Positions 42,929 through 51,916 of a stretch of DNA of 52,803 nucleotides are shown here, one piece after another. Below the pieces are notes generated by a model, which was given only the letters and a program-made list of their open reading frames with translations, searched no databases and had not been told where the DNA came from. A program made the translations under genes and the position numbers. The stretch is from Candidatus Rokubacteria bacterium RIFCSPLOWO2_02_FULL_73_56 (GTDB lineage: Bacteria > Methylomirabilota > Methylomirabilia > Rokubacteriales > CSP1-6), in the NCBI GenBank assembly GCA_001788495.1, contig MGCF01000132.1:38378-91180 (forward strand). Reading direction: 5' to 3'. Every line of letters begins with the position of its first letter. Positions within the stretch are counted from its first letter, which is position 1.

Positions 42929-44598
42929 CAGACGCGCACCTCCGTGAACCCGCGGTCGATCGCGACGTCGACCAGCGCGGGGCCGGGGTGTGCCAGGCAC
43001 GCGGCGAGGACGTCGCCCAGCTCGCCGGGCGTGTCGACGCGCTCGGCGCGCACCCCCAGGGCGCGCGCGAGGCCGAGGTAGTCGATCTCGGGCTCCACGA
43101 GGTCCATGCCCGGGAAGATCCCGCGCTTGGCCGAGGCGAGGTCGAGGCCCAGCATGCCCGCCTTGAGGATCGCGTAGGAGGCGTTGTTGGGCACGACGCA
43201 GGTGATCGGCAGCCGGTGGCGGGCGGCGGTCCAGAGCGCCTGCGGCGCGTACATGACGGACCCGTCCCCGACGGTGGCCACCACCTTCCGCCCCGGCGAC
43301 GCGAGCTGGACGCCCACCGCGGCGCCCAGCGCCCAGCCGAGCGTCCCCGTCTTGGAGCCGTAGAACGAGCCGGGCGTGTCGAACGGCAGGTAGCGGAGCG
43401 CGAACGGCAGCGAGCTCGCCGACTCGTCCACCACGACGGCGCCCCGCGGCAGCACCGCGGCGAGCGTGGCGAACAGGTGCGCCTGGCCGATCGGCCGGCG
43501 CTCGCGCTCGGCCTCCGCCGCCGCGCGCGCCCGGGCGACGACCTCCGCGCGCGAGGCCGCCAGCGCCGCGGCGCGCTCCGCCGCCGCCCGGCGCTCGGCC
43601 TCGCCCATCCGAGCCGCGAGCGCCGCGTCGAGCTCGGCGAGCCCGGCGCGCGGGTCGGCGACGATCCCGAGCGTGACCGGCCAGCTCCGCCCGATCTCCC
43701 AGGCGTCGTCGTCCAGCTGGACGACGGGCAGGCCCCGCGGGAACGGCGCCCCCGGCGCGTGCAGGAACCAGGTGAACACCGTCGCGCCGACGATCAGGAC
43801 GGCGTCGAAGCCCTCGAGCGCGCGCCGGACCGCCGCGGGCCCGGGGTAGAGCCCGCCCCGCCAGAGCGGGTGCGTGCCGGGGAAGCTCGTCCGCCGGTAG
43901 AACGGCTCGCCGTGCACGCGGGCGCCGAGCCGCTCCGCGAGGGCGACCAGCGCGGCGCCGGCGCCGGCGCGCGCGACGCCGTCGCCGGCGATCACGAGGG
44001 GGGCGCGCGCGGCGCCGAGGATCTCCGCGGCGCGCGCGAGCGCACCGGGCTCCGGTCGCGTGCGCGCGGCGACGGGCGGCGGCCCCTCCCCGGCGTCCTC
44101 GATCACCGGCGTCATCAGGTCCATCGGGAGCGCGAGGAAGACCGGCCCCGTCGGCGGCGTGAGCGCGACCTTGAGCGCGCGGCGGAGCGCGGCCGGCGCC
44201 TCCTCGGCCCGGCGCACCTCGTACGCCCACTTCGTGAACTGCTCGGCCATCCGGACGAGGTCGGCGGCGAGGATCGGCGCGTCCACGAGGAAGCGGCTGT
44301 CCTGCTGGCCCGCCGTCACGACGAGCGGGCTCTTCGCGCGCGCGGCGTTGTGCAGGATCGAGATCCCGTTGGCGAGCCCGGGCGCGACGTGCACGTTCAC
44401 GACGCCGTGCGTGCCGGTGGCCTGGGCGTAGCCGTCGGCGGCGGCCACGGCCGTCGCCTCCTGCAGCGCGAGCACGTACTCGAGGCCCGAGTCGGGGAGC
44501 GCGTCGAGGAACGGCAGCTCCGTCGTGCCGGGGTTGCCGAAGACGTAGCGGACGCCCGCCGCGCGCAGCACCTCCATCAGCACGGCGGCGGCGTTCAT
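42928..44598 (-). CDS. Thiamine-diphosphate-dependent enzyme, benzoylformate-decarboxylase-like
   Basis: The protein has 556 residues. The N-terminus YVFGNPGTTELPFLDALP and the ThDP glutamate E47 (LQEATAVAAADGYAQATG), histidine H70 (NVHVAPGLANGISILHNA) and histidine H280 (FTWFLHAPG) align in position with the catalytic Glu47, His70 and His281 of benzoylformate decarboxylase; the active-site serine at 26 is Thr. The PP-domain motif is GDGSVMYAPQALW to PNNASY. A non-oxidative aryl- or alkyl-2-oxo acid decarboxylase, or a related carboligase, is the best guess. Coupled by ATGA to the DUF1285 gene upstream and the second ThDP enzyme downstream. Confidence 0.85.
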   Translation of the reverse strand: MNAAAVLMEVLRAAGVRYVFGNPGTTELPFLDALPDSGLEYVLALQEATAVAAADGYAQATGTHGVVNVHVAPGLANGISILHNAARAKSPLVVTAGQQDSRFLVDAPILAADLVRMAEQFTKWAYEVRRAEEAPAALRRALKVALTPPTGPVFLALPMDLMTPVIEDAGEGPPPVAARTRPEPGALARAAEILGAARAPLVIAGDGVARAGAGAALVALAERLGARVHGEPFYRRTSFPGTHPLWRGGLYPGPAAVRRALEGFDAVLIVGATVFTWFLHAPGAPFPRGLPVVQLDDDAWEIGRSWPVTLGIVADPRAGLAELDAALAARMGEAERRAAAERAAALAASRAEVVARARAAAEAERERRPIGQAHLFATLAAVLPRGAVVVDESASSLPFALRYLPFDTPGSFYGSKTGTLGWALGAAVGVQLASPGRKVVATVGDGSVMYAPQALWTAARHRLPITCVVPNNASYAILKAGMLGLDLASAKRGIFPGMDLVEPEIDYLGLARALGVRAERVDTPGELGDVLAACLAHPGPALVDVAIDRGFTEVRV

Positions 44599-45053
44599 GC
44601 GCCCCTCCGGAGCGCGTACGCGCTCCCGTCCAGCCGGAGCGTGCCCTGCCCGGTCGCCTCGTCCCACTCGGCGAGCGCCAGGAGCTGATGGGCCGCCGCC
44701 CGGGACAGGCGCGCCTCGAAGGCGCCCCCCTTCACCGCGCAGTACGGCACGTCGCCGGTCCCGATCCTGAGCGTGGCGGCGTCCACGTCCTCCTCCGAGC
44801 CGTCGTTGAGGATGACGTGGAGCGCGGCGCCGCGGCGCTCGAGCCGGGTCGCCACGAACGGCGCGTCCTCGACCTCCACGGGGATCCGCACCCGCGTCTG
44901 GATGAAGTAGCCCCGGGCGTCGCGGCGTAGCCCGCGCCGGAGACTGGCGAGAACGCCGGGGTGCGTGACCTCCACGCCGTCGTCGAACCAGTCGCCGTCG
45001 CGGTCCACGCGAAGCCGCGGGAGCTGGAAGCCCTGCGCCGGGACGCTGGTCAT
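44595..45053 (-). CDS. DUF1285-like protein
   Basis: The protein has 152 residues. LRVDRDGDWFDDGVEVTHPGVLASLRRGLRRDARGYFIQTRV and VEVEDAPFVATRLERRG match the start of DUF1285, a small beta-rich fold of unknown function in many proteobacteria. A C-terminal helix/strand region LSRAAAHQLLALAEWDEATGQGTLRLDGSAYAL completes it. There is no signal peptide or catalytic motif. It is located between Memo (33 nt upstream) and the ThDP enzyme, in the same transcript. Confidence 0.8.
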   Translation of the reverse strand: MTSVPAQGFQLPRLRVDRDGDWFDDGVEVTHPGVLASLRRGLRRDARGYFIQTRVRIPVEVEDAPFVATRLERRGAALHVILNDGSEEDVDAATLRIGTGDVPYCAVKGGAFEARLSRAAAHQLLALAEWDEATGQGTLRLDGSAYALRRGA

Positions 45054-45086
45054 TCGTCTCGCTCGCCTCGTCGCGCCGGACGCGCC

Positions 45087-46352
45087 TCAGCTCGCCCAGC
45101 CATCGTCTCGCTCGCCTCGTCGCGCCGGAAACACCACGGAGGCGAAGGTCACGACGCCCTGAGGGTCGGGCCACTGGCCGTACCGGCGCACCGTCCCGCG
45201 CCCGCCGCCGAGCGCCCGCAGGAGCGCGTAGATCGGCGAAAAGCCGCAGATCCGCCGCCGGTCCTCGTCGCGCGCCACGGCGTCGTAGAAGGCCGCCGGG
45301 TCGCCCGTCTCCACCGCCTCGAGCAGCGCGCGGTCCTCGCGCCCGATCCACGCGAGCGTCTCGGGCGACACCGGCTCCGGGTCGCCGAAGCGGGGTCCGA
45401 CGTGGGCCAGGTCGGCGCCGGCGACGAGTGCGACGCGCCGGCCGCTCGCCGCCGCGGTCTCGGCGAGCGCCTCCAGGAACCGGGGGACGCGCGGGTCGGC
45501 CTCGGGCCCCTGCCCGCGCAGCATCGCCTCGTGGGCGAAGCTCACGAGCACGGGGACGATCGCGACGTCGCGCCGGCCGTGGAAGAGGTAGCGGAGGAAC
45601 ACCGCCTGGAACTCGATCGAGTGCTCGCTCCGGTGCGCGAGCTCGGAGCCGAAGCAGTCCTGCCGCGCGCGTGCCGCGAGCGCCTCGACGAAGTCACGGT
45701 CCACGGCCACGGGCCCGAGCGGGCTCGCATAGTCCTTGCGCGTGAGCGCGAACGGGTCGGCCATGCCGGCGTGGCAGGTCCCGAGGATGACGAAGACGTC
45801 GGCGTCCGCGCGCTCGGCGACGTCCCGGTACGCCCAGGCGTACGCCGGGCCGCCGCGGCGGAAGTCGATGTGCGGCGCGATCACGGCCCGAACCGGCGGC
45901 GCCCCGGCGGGCCGGCCGTCGGCGGGCCCCGGCCCCTCCGGCGGCGCGAAGCACGCGTCGAGGGCGGCGTGGAGCGCGTCCGCCTCCGCCGGGTAGGCGC
46001 TGCCCGCGTGGGCGGCGGGCCGCAGCGGCGCCTCGAGGAACGCGCCGTCCACGGCGGCCCGCCGCGCCGCAAAGCGCTCGCTCTCGAGGAAGCCGTGCGC
46101 GTCGAGCGAGTCGGCGACGGCCTGGATCTGCTCGCGCGGGAGCAGCTCGCCGTGGCGCCGCATCACCGCCGCCTGGATGTCGGCGATCGAGTGCTCGCCG
46201 TCGAAGAGCGAGACGATCTCGAGGAGCACGCGCGGCAGGAGGACGACCGCGTCCGTGTAGCCCGCCGGGTCGCGCAGCGCGATGCACGACTGCCCCTCGT
46301 GCTCGACGGGGAAGGCATCGACCGGCCGCAGGCGGGGCGCGGGCTCGCTCAT
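45087..46352 (-). CDS. amrB: AmmeMemoRadiSam system protein B (Memo) with N-terminal winged-helix-like extension
   Basis: The protein has 421 residues. The Memo domain (about 110-421) has the metal-site residues equivalent to human MEMO1: His161 in APHIDF, His194 in GTCHAG and Cys369 in RRICGFSP, plus RSEHSIEFQAVFLRYL and GADLAHVG. The first 100 residues (LRPVDAFPVEHEGQSCIALRDP, LFDGEHSIADIQAAVMRRHGELLPREQIQAVADSLDAHGFLE) resemble a PqqD-like winged helix that often binds radical-SAM partners. The usual AMMECR1 and radical-SAM companions are not adjacent. Function is redox/metal related but undefined. Overlaps the M20 stop by 4 nt. Confidence 0.87.
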   Translation of the reverse strand: MSEPAPRLRPVDAFPVEHEGQSCIALRDPAGYTDAVVLLPRVLLEIVSLFDGEHSIADIQAAVMRRHGELLPREQIQAVADSLDAHGFLESERFAARRAAVDGAFLEAPLRPAAHAGSAYPAEADALHAALDACFAPPEGPGPADGRPAGAPPVRAVIAPHIDFRRGGPAYAWAYRDVAERADADVFVILGTCHAGMADPFALTRKDYASPLGPVAVDRDFVEALAARARQDCFGSELAHRSEHSIEFQAVFLRYLFHGRRDVAIVPVLVSFAHEAMLRGQGPEADPRVPRFLEALAETAAASGRRVALVAGADLAHVGPRFGDPEPVSPETLAWIGREDRALLEAVETGDPAAFYDAVARDEDRRRICGFSPIYALLRALGGGRGTVRRYGQWPDPQGVVTFASVVFPARRGERDDGWAS

Positions 46353-47584
46353 GGCGTGAGGAAGTTCAGAGCCGCCGCAACGTAAATCCGCGCCGCCTCG
46401 AGCACTTCAGCGATCTCGACGTACTCGTCGACCTGGTGGGGGATCAGCCGGTTGCCCGGTCCCAGCGTGACGATCGGGATCCCGAGCGTCGTCCGGAGGA
46501 TCGTGCCGTCGGTCGAGCCCGGCACGCCGCCCCACCGCGGCGCCCGGCCCGTCGCCTGCCGGACGGCCGCCGCCACGGCGCGCACCAGGGGCTCGCTCCG
46601 CTCCACCCGCGTCGCGAGGCGGAAGCCGTTCGCGGGCTCCCACGCGATGGCGGCCCCGGGAGCGCGGGCCATCGCGCGCCCGCACGCGGCATCGATCTCG
46701 GCCGCGACCGCGGCGCCGTCCGGGCCCGGCGTGAGCCGCACGTCGAGGGTCAGGCGGGCGGTCGACGGGATGACGTTCGACTGGCCGATCCCCTGCCCCG
46801 GCGCCTGCACCACCGTCGGCGTGACCGTGGGCGGCCGCAGGTAGCGGCTGCGCGCGCACAGCCGGCGCAGCCGGCGCTCGAGCGCGGGCACCTCGGCGAG
46901 CAGCGCCGCGACGGCGCCGATCGGGTTCACGCCCGCCTCGGGCATCGCACCGTGCGCCATGCGTCCGTGGATCGCGACGCGCGCCCAGACGACCCCGCGC
47001 TGCTCGAGGCAGATCTCGTTCTGCTCCGGCTCGCAGATGATCGCGGCGTCGAGCCCGCGGCCGAGCGGCGTCGTGCAGAGGTGCCGCGCGCCGAGCATGT
47101 CGCCCTCCTCGTCCACGAGGGCGCCGACCACGAGGCGGCCGCCGAGCCGCGCGCCGCTCCGCCTGAGCGCCGCGGTCGCGATCATCGCCGCCGCCAGCCC
47201 GCTCTTCATGTCCGCGGCGCCGCGCCCGTAGATCCGCCCGTCCACCACCTCGGCGGCGAACGGCGGGTGCGTCCACTCGGCGGGATCGCCCTCGGTGACG
47301 ACGTCGGTGTGGCCCTCGAGCAGGAGGCTCCGGCCCGCGCCCGCGTCGCCGAGCCACGCGAGCACGTTGGGCCGGCCGGGCGCGACCTCGTGGACCTCGA
47401 GCGGGAGCCCTTCCGCGCGGAGCCAGCGCTCGACGTAGCGCGCGGCCTCGGCCTCGGTCGCGGAGGGATCGCCGGGCCGCACGACGCTCGGGATGCGCAC
47501 GAGCTCGCGCGTGAGCTCGGTCAGCTCGGAGGAGTCGATCCGCGCGAGCGCGGCGTCGAGGGCGTCCGCGGAGCGCCGGGGCAC
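46349..47584 (-). CDS. M20-family metallopeptidase (ArgE/DapE-like deacylase)
   Basis: This 411-residue dizinc enzyme has the ligands and catalytic residues of M20 peptidases: EGHTDVV (first His and catalytic Asp), GRGAADMKSGLAA (bridging Asp), LVDEEGDMLGA (Glu-Glu pair), IICEPEQ, the dimerisation-domain histidine in GRMAHGAMPEAGVN and the final zinc His in RLIPHQVDEYV. ArgE, DapE or succinyl-diaminopimelate/carboxypeptidase G2 type specificity cannot be separated here. The start is a GTG at 47584, 10 nt after the upstream stop. Confidence 0.92.
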   Translation of the reverse strand: MPRRSADALDAALARIDSSELTELTRELVRIPSVVRPGDPSATEAEAARYVERWLRAEGLPLEVHEVAPGRPNVLAWLGDAGAGRSLLLEGHTDVVTEGDPAEWTHPPFAAEVVDGRIYGRGAADMKSGLAAAMIATAALRRSGARLGGRLVVGALVDEEGDMLGARHLCTTPLGRGLDAAIICEPEQNEICLEQRGVVWARVAIHGRMAHGAMPEAGVNPIGAVAALLAEVPALERRLRRLCARSRYLRPPTVTPTVVQAPGQGIGQSNVIPSTARLTLDVRLTPGPDGAAVAAEIDAACGRAMARAPGAAIAWEPANGFRLATRVERSEPLVRAVAAAVRQATGRAPRWGGVPGSTDGTILRTTLGIPIVTLGPGNRLIPHQVDEYVEIAEVLEAARIYVAAALNFLTP

Positions 47585-47594
47585 GACGGTCGGT

Positions 47595-47909
47595 CTACTC
47601 GTGCGGGAAGGACAGGATGACCGAGTCGAGGCGGATGACGCGGTACTCCTCGCCCGCGATGTAGAAGTAGTGGCCCTCGACCTCCTCGGCCGACTCCTCG
47701 AACGCCACGCAGGTCTTGAGGTCCGGCATCTCGCGGAACGCGTTGGCGCCCTCGTCGAAGCCGTCGCCGCGCGCGACGACCTCGCCGTAGCGGATCGGCG
47801 AGCCCTTCGGGCAGTGCACCCGCACGTCGGCGGGGCCTTCGAGCATCAGTCGGACGAGGAGATTGATTCCATACACCTGGATGGGAATCGGTGTCATCAG
47901 GCGCATCAT
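47595..47909 (-). CDS. Hypothetical protein (104 aa)
   Basis: This small soluble alpha/beta protein has PIQVYGINLLVRLMLEGPADVRVHCPKGSPIRYGEVVARGDGFDEGANAFREMPDLKTCVAFEESAEEVEGHYFYI and ends VIRLDSVILSFPHE. The sequence suggests a beta-barrel-like binding domain with two cysteines 44 residues apart; I do not recognise the family. The ATG at 47909 was chosen because it overlaps the symporter stop (ATGA); ATGs at 47906 and 47897 are alternatives. It is followed 10 nt later by the M20 gene. Confidence 0.7.
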   Translation of the reverse strand: MMRLMTPIPIQVYGINLLVRLMLEGPADVRVHCPKGSPIRYGEVVARGDGFDEGANAFREMPDLKTCVAFEESAEEVEGHYFYIAGEEYRVIRLDSVILSFPHE

Positions 47910-49648
47910 ACCACGCGACCTTCGGCCCCGGCCGGGGGCCGGGTCGCCACCACGAGGTACCACGTGAGGGCCGCCGCGGCGCCGAGGGCGGCGACGCCCC
48001 TGAGGGGGAGGCCGAGGATCAGCCAGCCGATGCCGAAGAGCCCCAGATAGACGACCGCGCAGCCGAGCGCCCAGAGCAGGAGGCCCGCGCCGAGGCCCTG
48101 CGCGTCGGCGGTGTCCGGCGCGACGGCGCGCCAGCCCGGGCCGCCGGCGCGCACGCGCGCGGCGAACGCGCGCAGCGTCTCGGCGGGCTCGGCGGGTGTC
48201 AGGTACGTCACCGCGAGCCAGACGGCCGTGGTCGCGGCCGTCGTCAGCAGCAGCAGCTTCGGGTACCCGTGCAGGTCGTCGCTCGAGAGCCCGAGGCCCC
48301 ACTGCGCGCCGAGCGAGAAGACGAGCGCCGCCGCCATCGCGCTCACCTCGGACCACGCGTTGATCCGCCACCAGTACCACCGCAGGAGGTAGACGAGACC
48401 CGTGCCCGCGCCGAGCGCCAGCAGGAACTTCCACGCGCCCTCGACCGTGCCGATGTGGAGCGTGACGACCCCCGACACCGCCATCATCACGAGCGTCGCG
48501 AGCCGGCCGACGCCCGCGTAGTGGGCCTCCGAGCGCGCCGGCGCCCAGAAGCGCCGGTAGACGTCGTTCACCAGGTACGAGCCGCCCCAGTTGAGCTGGG
48601 TCGAGATCGTGGACATGTAGGCGGCGAAGAACGCCGCGAGCAGGAAGCCGCGCCAGAACGGGGGCAGGTGGTCCACCATCACGCGGACGTAGCCCACCTC
48701 GGGATCGGCGAGCCCCGGATAGAGGACCATCGAGGCCAGCGCCACGAGGATCCACGGCCACGGCCGGAGCGCGTAGTGCGCGATGTTGAACCAGAGGGCG
48801 GCGAGCAGCGCGTGGCGCTCGTCCCTGGCCGCGAAGATCCGCTGCGCCACGTACCCGCCGCCGCCGGGCTCGGCCCCCGGGTACCACGAGGCCCACCAGT
48901 GGACCGCCAGGTACACGAAGAAGGTCAGCGCGGGCATCCACGGCGAGTCGAGCCCCGGCAGGACGCGGAGCGGCGCGTCGTCCGGGAAGCGTGCGTGGAG
49001 CGCCGCGAGCAGGCCGTCGCGCCCGCCCACCGCGCCGAGCGCGAACCCGGCCAGCACGACGCAGCCGGTCATGGCCAGCAGGAACTGGAAGAAGTCGGTG
49101 ACCACGACGCCCCAGAGCCCCGCGAGCGTGGAGTAGAAGCCGGTCAGCAGGAAGAGCACGACGATCGCCTGCCACCTGTCCACGCCGAGCGTGAGGCCGA
49201 GGATCTTCGCCATCGCCGCCGTGACCCAGCCGATGATGATCGAGTTGACGGCGAGCGCCAGGTAGCAGGCTCGGAAGCCGCGCAGGAACGCCGCGGGCCG
49301 CCCGGCGTAGCGCAGCTCGGTGAACTCCGCGTCGGTCATCACGCCGGCGCGGCGCCAGAGGCGCGCGTAGAAGACCACGGTGAGCATCCCGCTCATCACG
49401 AACGACCACCAGAGCCAGTTCCCCGCGATGCCGTACTTCACCGTCAGCCCCGTCACCACGAGCGGCGTGTCGGCGGCGAAGGTCGTGGCGACCATCGAGG
49501 TGCCGGCGAGCCACCACGGGATCGCGCGCCCGGAGAGGAAGTACTCCGTCGGCGAGGCGCCGGCGCGCCCGGAGAAGACCACGCCGACGATCAGCGAGAG
49601 GGCGAAGTACGCGAGGATGACCGTCCAGTCGACGGCGGTGAGCGTCAC
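47906..49648 (-). CDS. Sodium/solute symporter family protein
   Basis: This 580-residue membrane protein with about 13 hydrophobic segments begins WTVILAYFALSLIVGVVFSG. SSS-family phrases include EYFLSGRAIPWWLAGTSMVATTFAADTPLVVTGL, AKILGLTLGVDRWQAIVVLFLLTGFYSTLAGLWGVVVTDFFQF and TISTQLNWGGSYLVNDVYRRF, the last at the conserved sodium-site helix. The substrate is unknown; SSS members import sugars, amino acids, vitamins or organic acids. The start is a GTG at 49648 overlapping the rmuC stop (GTGA). Neighbouring peptidase and 2-oxo acid enzymes suggest, but do not prove, import of an acidic or amino-acid-like compound. Confidence 0.88.
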   Translation of the reverse strand: MTLTAVDWTVILAYFALSLIVGVVFSGRAGASPTEYFLSGRAIPWWLAGTSMVATTFAADTPLVVTGLTVKYGIAGNWLWWSFVMSGMLTVVFYARLWRRAGVMTDAEFTELRYAGRPAAFLRGFRACYLALAVNSIIIGWVTAAMAKILGLTLGVDRWQAIVVLFLLTGFYSTLAGLWGVVVTDFFQFLLAMTGCVVLAGFALGAVGGRDGLLAALHARFPDDAPLRVLPGLDSPWMPALTFFVYLAVHWWASWYPGAEPGGGGYVAQRIFAARDERHALLAALWFNIAHYALRPWPWILVALASMVLYPGLADPEVGYVRVMVDHLPPFWRGFLLAAFFAAYMSTISTQLNWGGSYLVNDVYRRFWAPARSEAHYAGVGRLATLVMMAVSGVVTLHIGTVEGAWKFLLALGAGTGLVYLLRWYWWRINAWSEVSAMAAALVFSLGAQWGLGLSSDDLHGYPKLLLLTTAATTAVWLAVTYLTPAEPAETLRAFAARVRAGGPGWRAVAPDTADAQGLGAGLLLWALGCAVVYLGLFGIGWLILGLPLRGVAALGAAAALTWYLVVATRPPAGAEGRVV

Positions 49649-51015
49649 GCGGGCCCCGCGGGCCGCGCGTCGTCCGTGGAGAGCTGCTGCGGAAACTCCG
49701 GCGCCGTCAGCTCGCGGGGCTGCTCGTCGACGGGCTCGAGTCGCGGGAGCTCGTCGCCGGTGCCGGCCCTGAGGTCCTTGAACCGTCGCGCCGCCGGCAG
49801 GACGCGGGACTCCATCGAGCCCACCGCCCGGTTGAAGGCCGAGGTCGCGCGCAGGAGGCCGCGGCCGACCTCGTTGAAATGCTCGCCCAGCGTGCGGAGG
49901 CGCTCGTAGAGCAGCTTGCCGAGCTCGCTGATCTGCGCGGCGTTCGCGGCGAGCTCCTCCTGCCGCCAGCCGTACGCGATCGCCCGAAGCAGGGCGACCA
50001 GCGTCGTCGGCGTCGCGACCACCACGTGTCGCGCCATCCCGTCCTCGATCAGCGCGGGATCGACCTCGACGGCCGCCGACACGAACGCCTCGCCCGGGAT
50101 GAACATCACGACCAGCTCGGCCGCCGTGGCGAACTCCTCCCAGTACGCCTTGCCCGCGAGCGTGGTCATGTGCTGGCGCACCTGGGCCGCGTGCCGGGCA
50201 AAGCCCGCCGCGCGCTCCTCCGGGGTCGGCGCCGCGATCGCGTCGAGGTACGCCGACAGCGGGACCTTGGCGTCCACCACGATCTCGCGCCGCAGGGGCA
50301 GCCGCACGAGCATGTCGGGTCGCAGGCGGCCGGTCTCGCCTTCGACGCTCACCTGCTCCAGGAAGTCGCAGTACGGCACCATGCCGGCGAGCTCGACCAC
50401 CCGGTGGAGCGTGAGCTCGCCCCAGCGTCCCCGGATGTGCGGCGCGCGGAGCGCCGCGACCAGGTTGCCGGTCTCGCGCTGCAGCTCGGTGCTGCTCAGG
50501 GTGAGGGTCTCGAGCTGCTGCCGGAGGCCGCCGTAGGCCGCCTGGCGGCTGGCCTCCAGCGCCCGGATCTGCTGCTCGTAGCGTGCCAGGGCCTCGTGCA
50601 GGGGCGTCACCTGGCTCTCGATCCGCTCCCGGGCCAGCGCGATGAACTCCGCGTTGCTCTGGCGCAACGCCTCGGCGCTGAGCGCGCTGAACGTGTCGGC
50701 GAGCCGCCCCCGGGCGTCGTCGAGCAGGCGCTTCTGCTCTTCGAGGTTCGCGCGCTCGGCATCCCGTCGCGCCTCGGCGGCCGCCCGCTCGGCGCGCGCC
50801 GCCTCGAGGGACGCGCGGAGGCCGCCGCCCTCGCGCTCCCGCTCCGCGATCTGCTTGCGCAGCTCCTCCGTCAGGGTCTCCAGGGCGGCGACGCGGGCCT
50901 GGAGCGCCTCCCGCACGGCCTGGCCGGCCGTGTGCGCGCGGACGCCCGCGACCAGCCATCCCACGAGGACACCGAGCGCGATGCCCGCCGCGGCGACGAG
51001 CAGCTCAGCGCCCAC
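49645..51015 (-). CDS. rmuC: DNA recombination protein RmuC
   Basis: The protein has 456 residues. An N-terminal transmembrane helix (LLVAAAGIALGVLVGWLVAGV) is followed by a long coiled coil (about 35-190, rich in Ala/Arg/Glu) and then the RmuC nuclease-like core. The core carries the family motif APHIRGRWGELTLHRVVELAGM, RPDMLVRLPLRREIVVDAKVPLSAYLDA and IPGEAFVSAAVEVDPALIEDGMARHVVVATPTTLVALLRAI. RmuC limits rearrangement at inverted repeats in E. coli, an interesting neighbour for a palindrome-rich genome. The start is a GTG at 51015; it overlaps the TIGR02757 gene end by 11 nt. Confidence 0.92.
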   Translation of the reverse strand: MGAELLVAAAGIALGVLVGWLVAGVRAHTAGQAVREALQARVAALETLTEELRKQIAEREREGGGLRASLEAARAERAAAEARRDAERANLEEQKRLLDDARGRLADTFSALSAEALRQSNAEFIALARERIESQVTPLHEALARYEQQIRALEASRQAAYGGLRQQLETLTLSSTELQRETGNLVAALRAPHIRGRWGELTLHRVVELAGMVPYCDFLEQVSVEGETGRLRPDMLVRLPLRREIVVDAKVPLSAYLDAIAAPTPEERAAGFARHAAQVRQHMTTLAGKAYWEEFATAAELVVMFIPGEAFVSAAVEVDPALIEDGMARHVVVATPTTLVALLRAIAYGWRQEELAANAAQISELGKLLYERLRTLGEHFNEVGRGLLRATSAFNRAVGSMESRVLPAARRFKDLRAGTGDELPRLEPVDEQPRELTAPEFPQQLSTDDARPAGPA

Positions 51016-51907
51016 GGCGCCTCCCCCGGGCCGCGCCGCGCCGCCAGTGGCGGCAGACGCCGCGGAGGCCGCACGGCGCGCAGACCACGGCGTCGCGCCG
51101 ATCGCGGCAGTCGCCGGACATGCGCTTGTGGCAGAGGGCGAAGTCGAACTTCACGGGATCCGCGGGATCCACGCGCGCCAGCGCCGCGGTGATCTCCTCG
51201 GCCATGCGCCAGGTCCGCGCGCGGCGCCGCGTGAGCCCGATCGCGCGGCTCATGTTCTCCACGTGCGTGTCCACCGGGATCAGCAGGCGCGCGGGCGCGA
51301 GCGACGTCCAGAGCCCGAAGTCCGGCGGCTCCCGGCGGACCATCCAGCGCAGGTAGAGGTGCAGCCGCTTGCACGGGCCGCCGGCCGACGGCAGCGGGAA
51401 CAGGTGGCGGTAGCCGCGCGACGGGCGCCCGCGCGGAAACACCTCGGCGAGGTCGGCCTCCAGGAAGGCGCGCGCGAAGCGCTCGAGCGCGGGGCCGATC
51501 GGTCCCTGGCCGGCGCCGTCGCCGGCGACGAAGCACTTCTCGAGCGTGCCCCAGCGCGCGCGCACGTCGCGCGCGGCCACGCAGAAGGCGACGAGGTCGC
51601 GCGGGCGGTTGAAGCGGTAGCGGAACCCGGCGAAGGCCCCGCCGTCGCGCCGCGGGTCGAACGTCGCGACGAAGCCCGTGGGCGACGGGCCCATCGCCGC
51701 CAGCGCGCGCTCCAGGGCTCGCGAGAACAGGTCGACGCGGCCGTAGGCGAGACACGCCGTCAGCAGGGCGACGAGCTCGCGGTCGCGCGGATCCGCGTAG
51801 CGGAGGGGGAAGCGGATCGCGTCGCGCTCGATGCGCGCCGCATAGTCGAACTCCCGATAGAGCCGCTCGAGCGATCGTCGCAGCGTCGAGGGTGCCGGGG
51901 TTCGCAC
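51005..51907 (-). CDS. TIGR02757 (DUF2400) family protein
   Basis: The protein has 300 residues. The N-terminal LERLYREFDYAARIERDAIRFPLRYADPRDRELVALLTACLAYGRVDLFSRALERAL is diagnostic of the family. The C-terminal half resembles an HhH-GPD glycosylase core: LLIPVDTHVENMSRAIGLTRRRARTWRMAEEI carries the VDTH aspartate seen in endonuclease III. It is followed by a cysteine cluster (FALCHK...DCRD...CAPCGLRGVC) that could bind 4Fe-4S. A DNA-repair-like role is suggested but unproven. The GTG start at 51907 falls 9 nt after a -10 box. First gene of the operon reaching 41312. Confidence 0.85.
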   Translation of the reverse strand: MRTPAPSTLRRSLERLYREFDYAARIERDAIRFPLRYADPRDRELVALLTACLAYGRVDLFSRALERALAAMGPSPTGFVATFDPRRDGGAFAGFRYRFNRPRDLVAFCVAARDVRARWGTLEKCFVAGDGAGQGPIGPALERFARAFLEADLAEVFPRGRPSRGYRHLFPLPSAGGPCKRLHLYLRWMVRREPPDFGLWTSLAPARLLIPVDTHVENMSRAIGLTRRRARTWRMAEEITAALARVDPADPVKFDFALCHKRMSGDCRDRRDAVVCAPCGLRGVCRHWRRGAARGRRRGR

Positions 51908-51916
51908 GCCTGCCGC

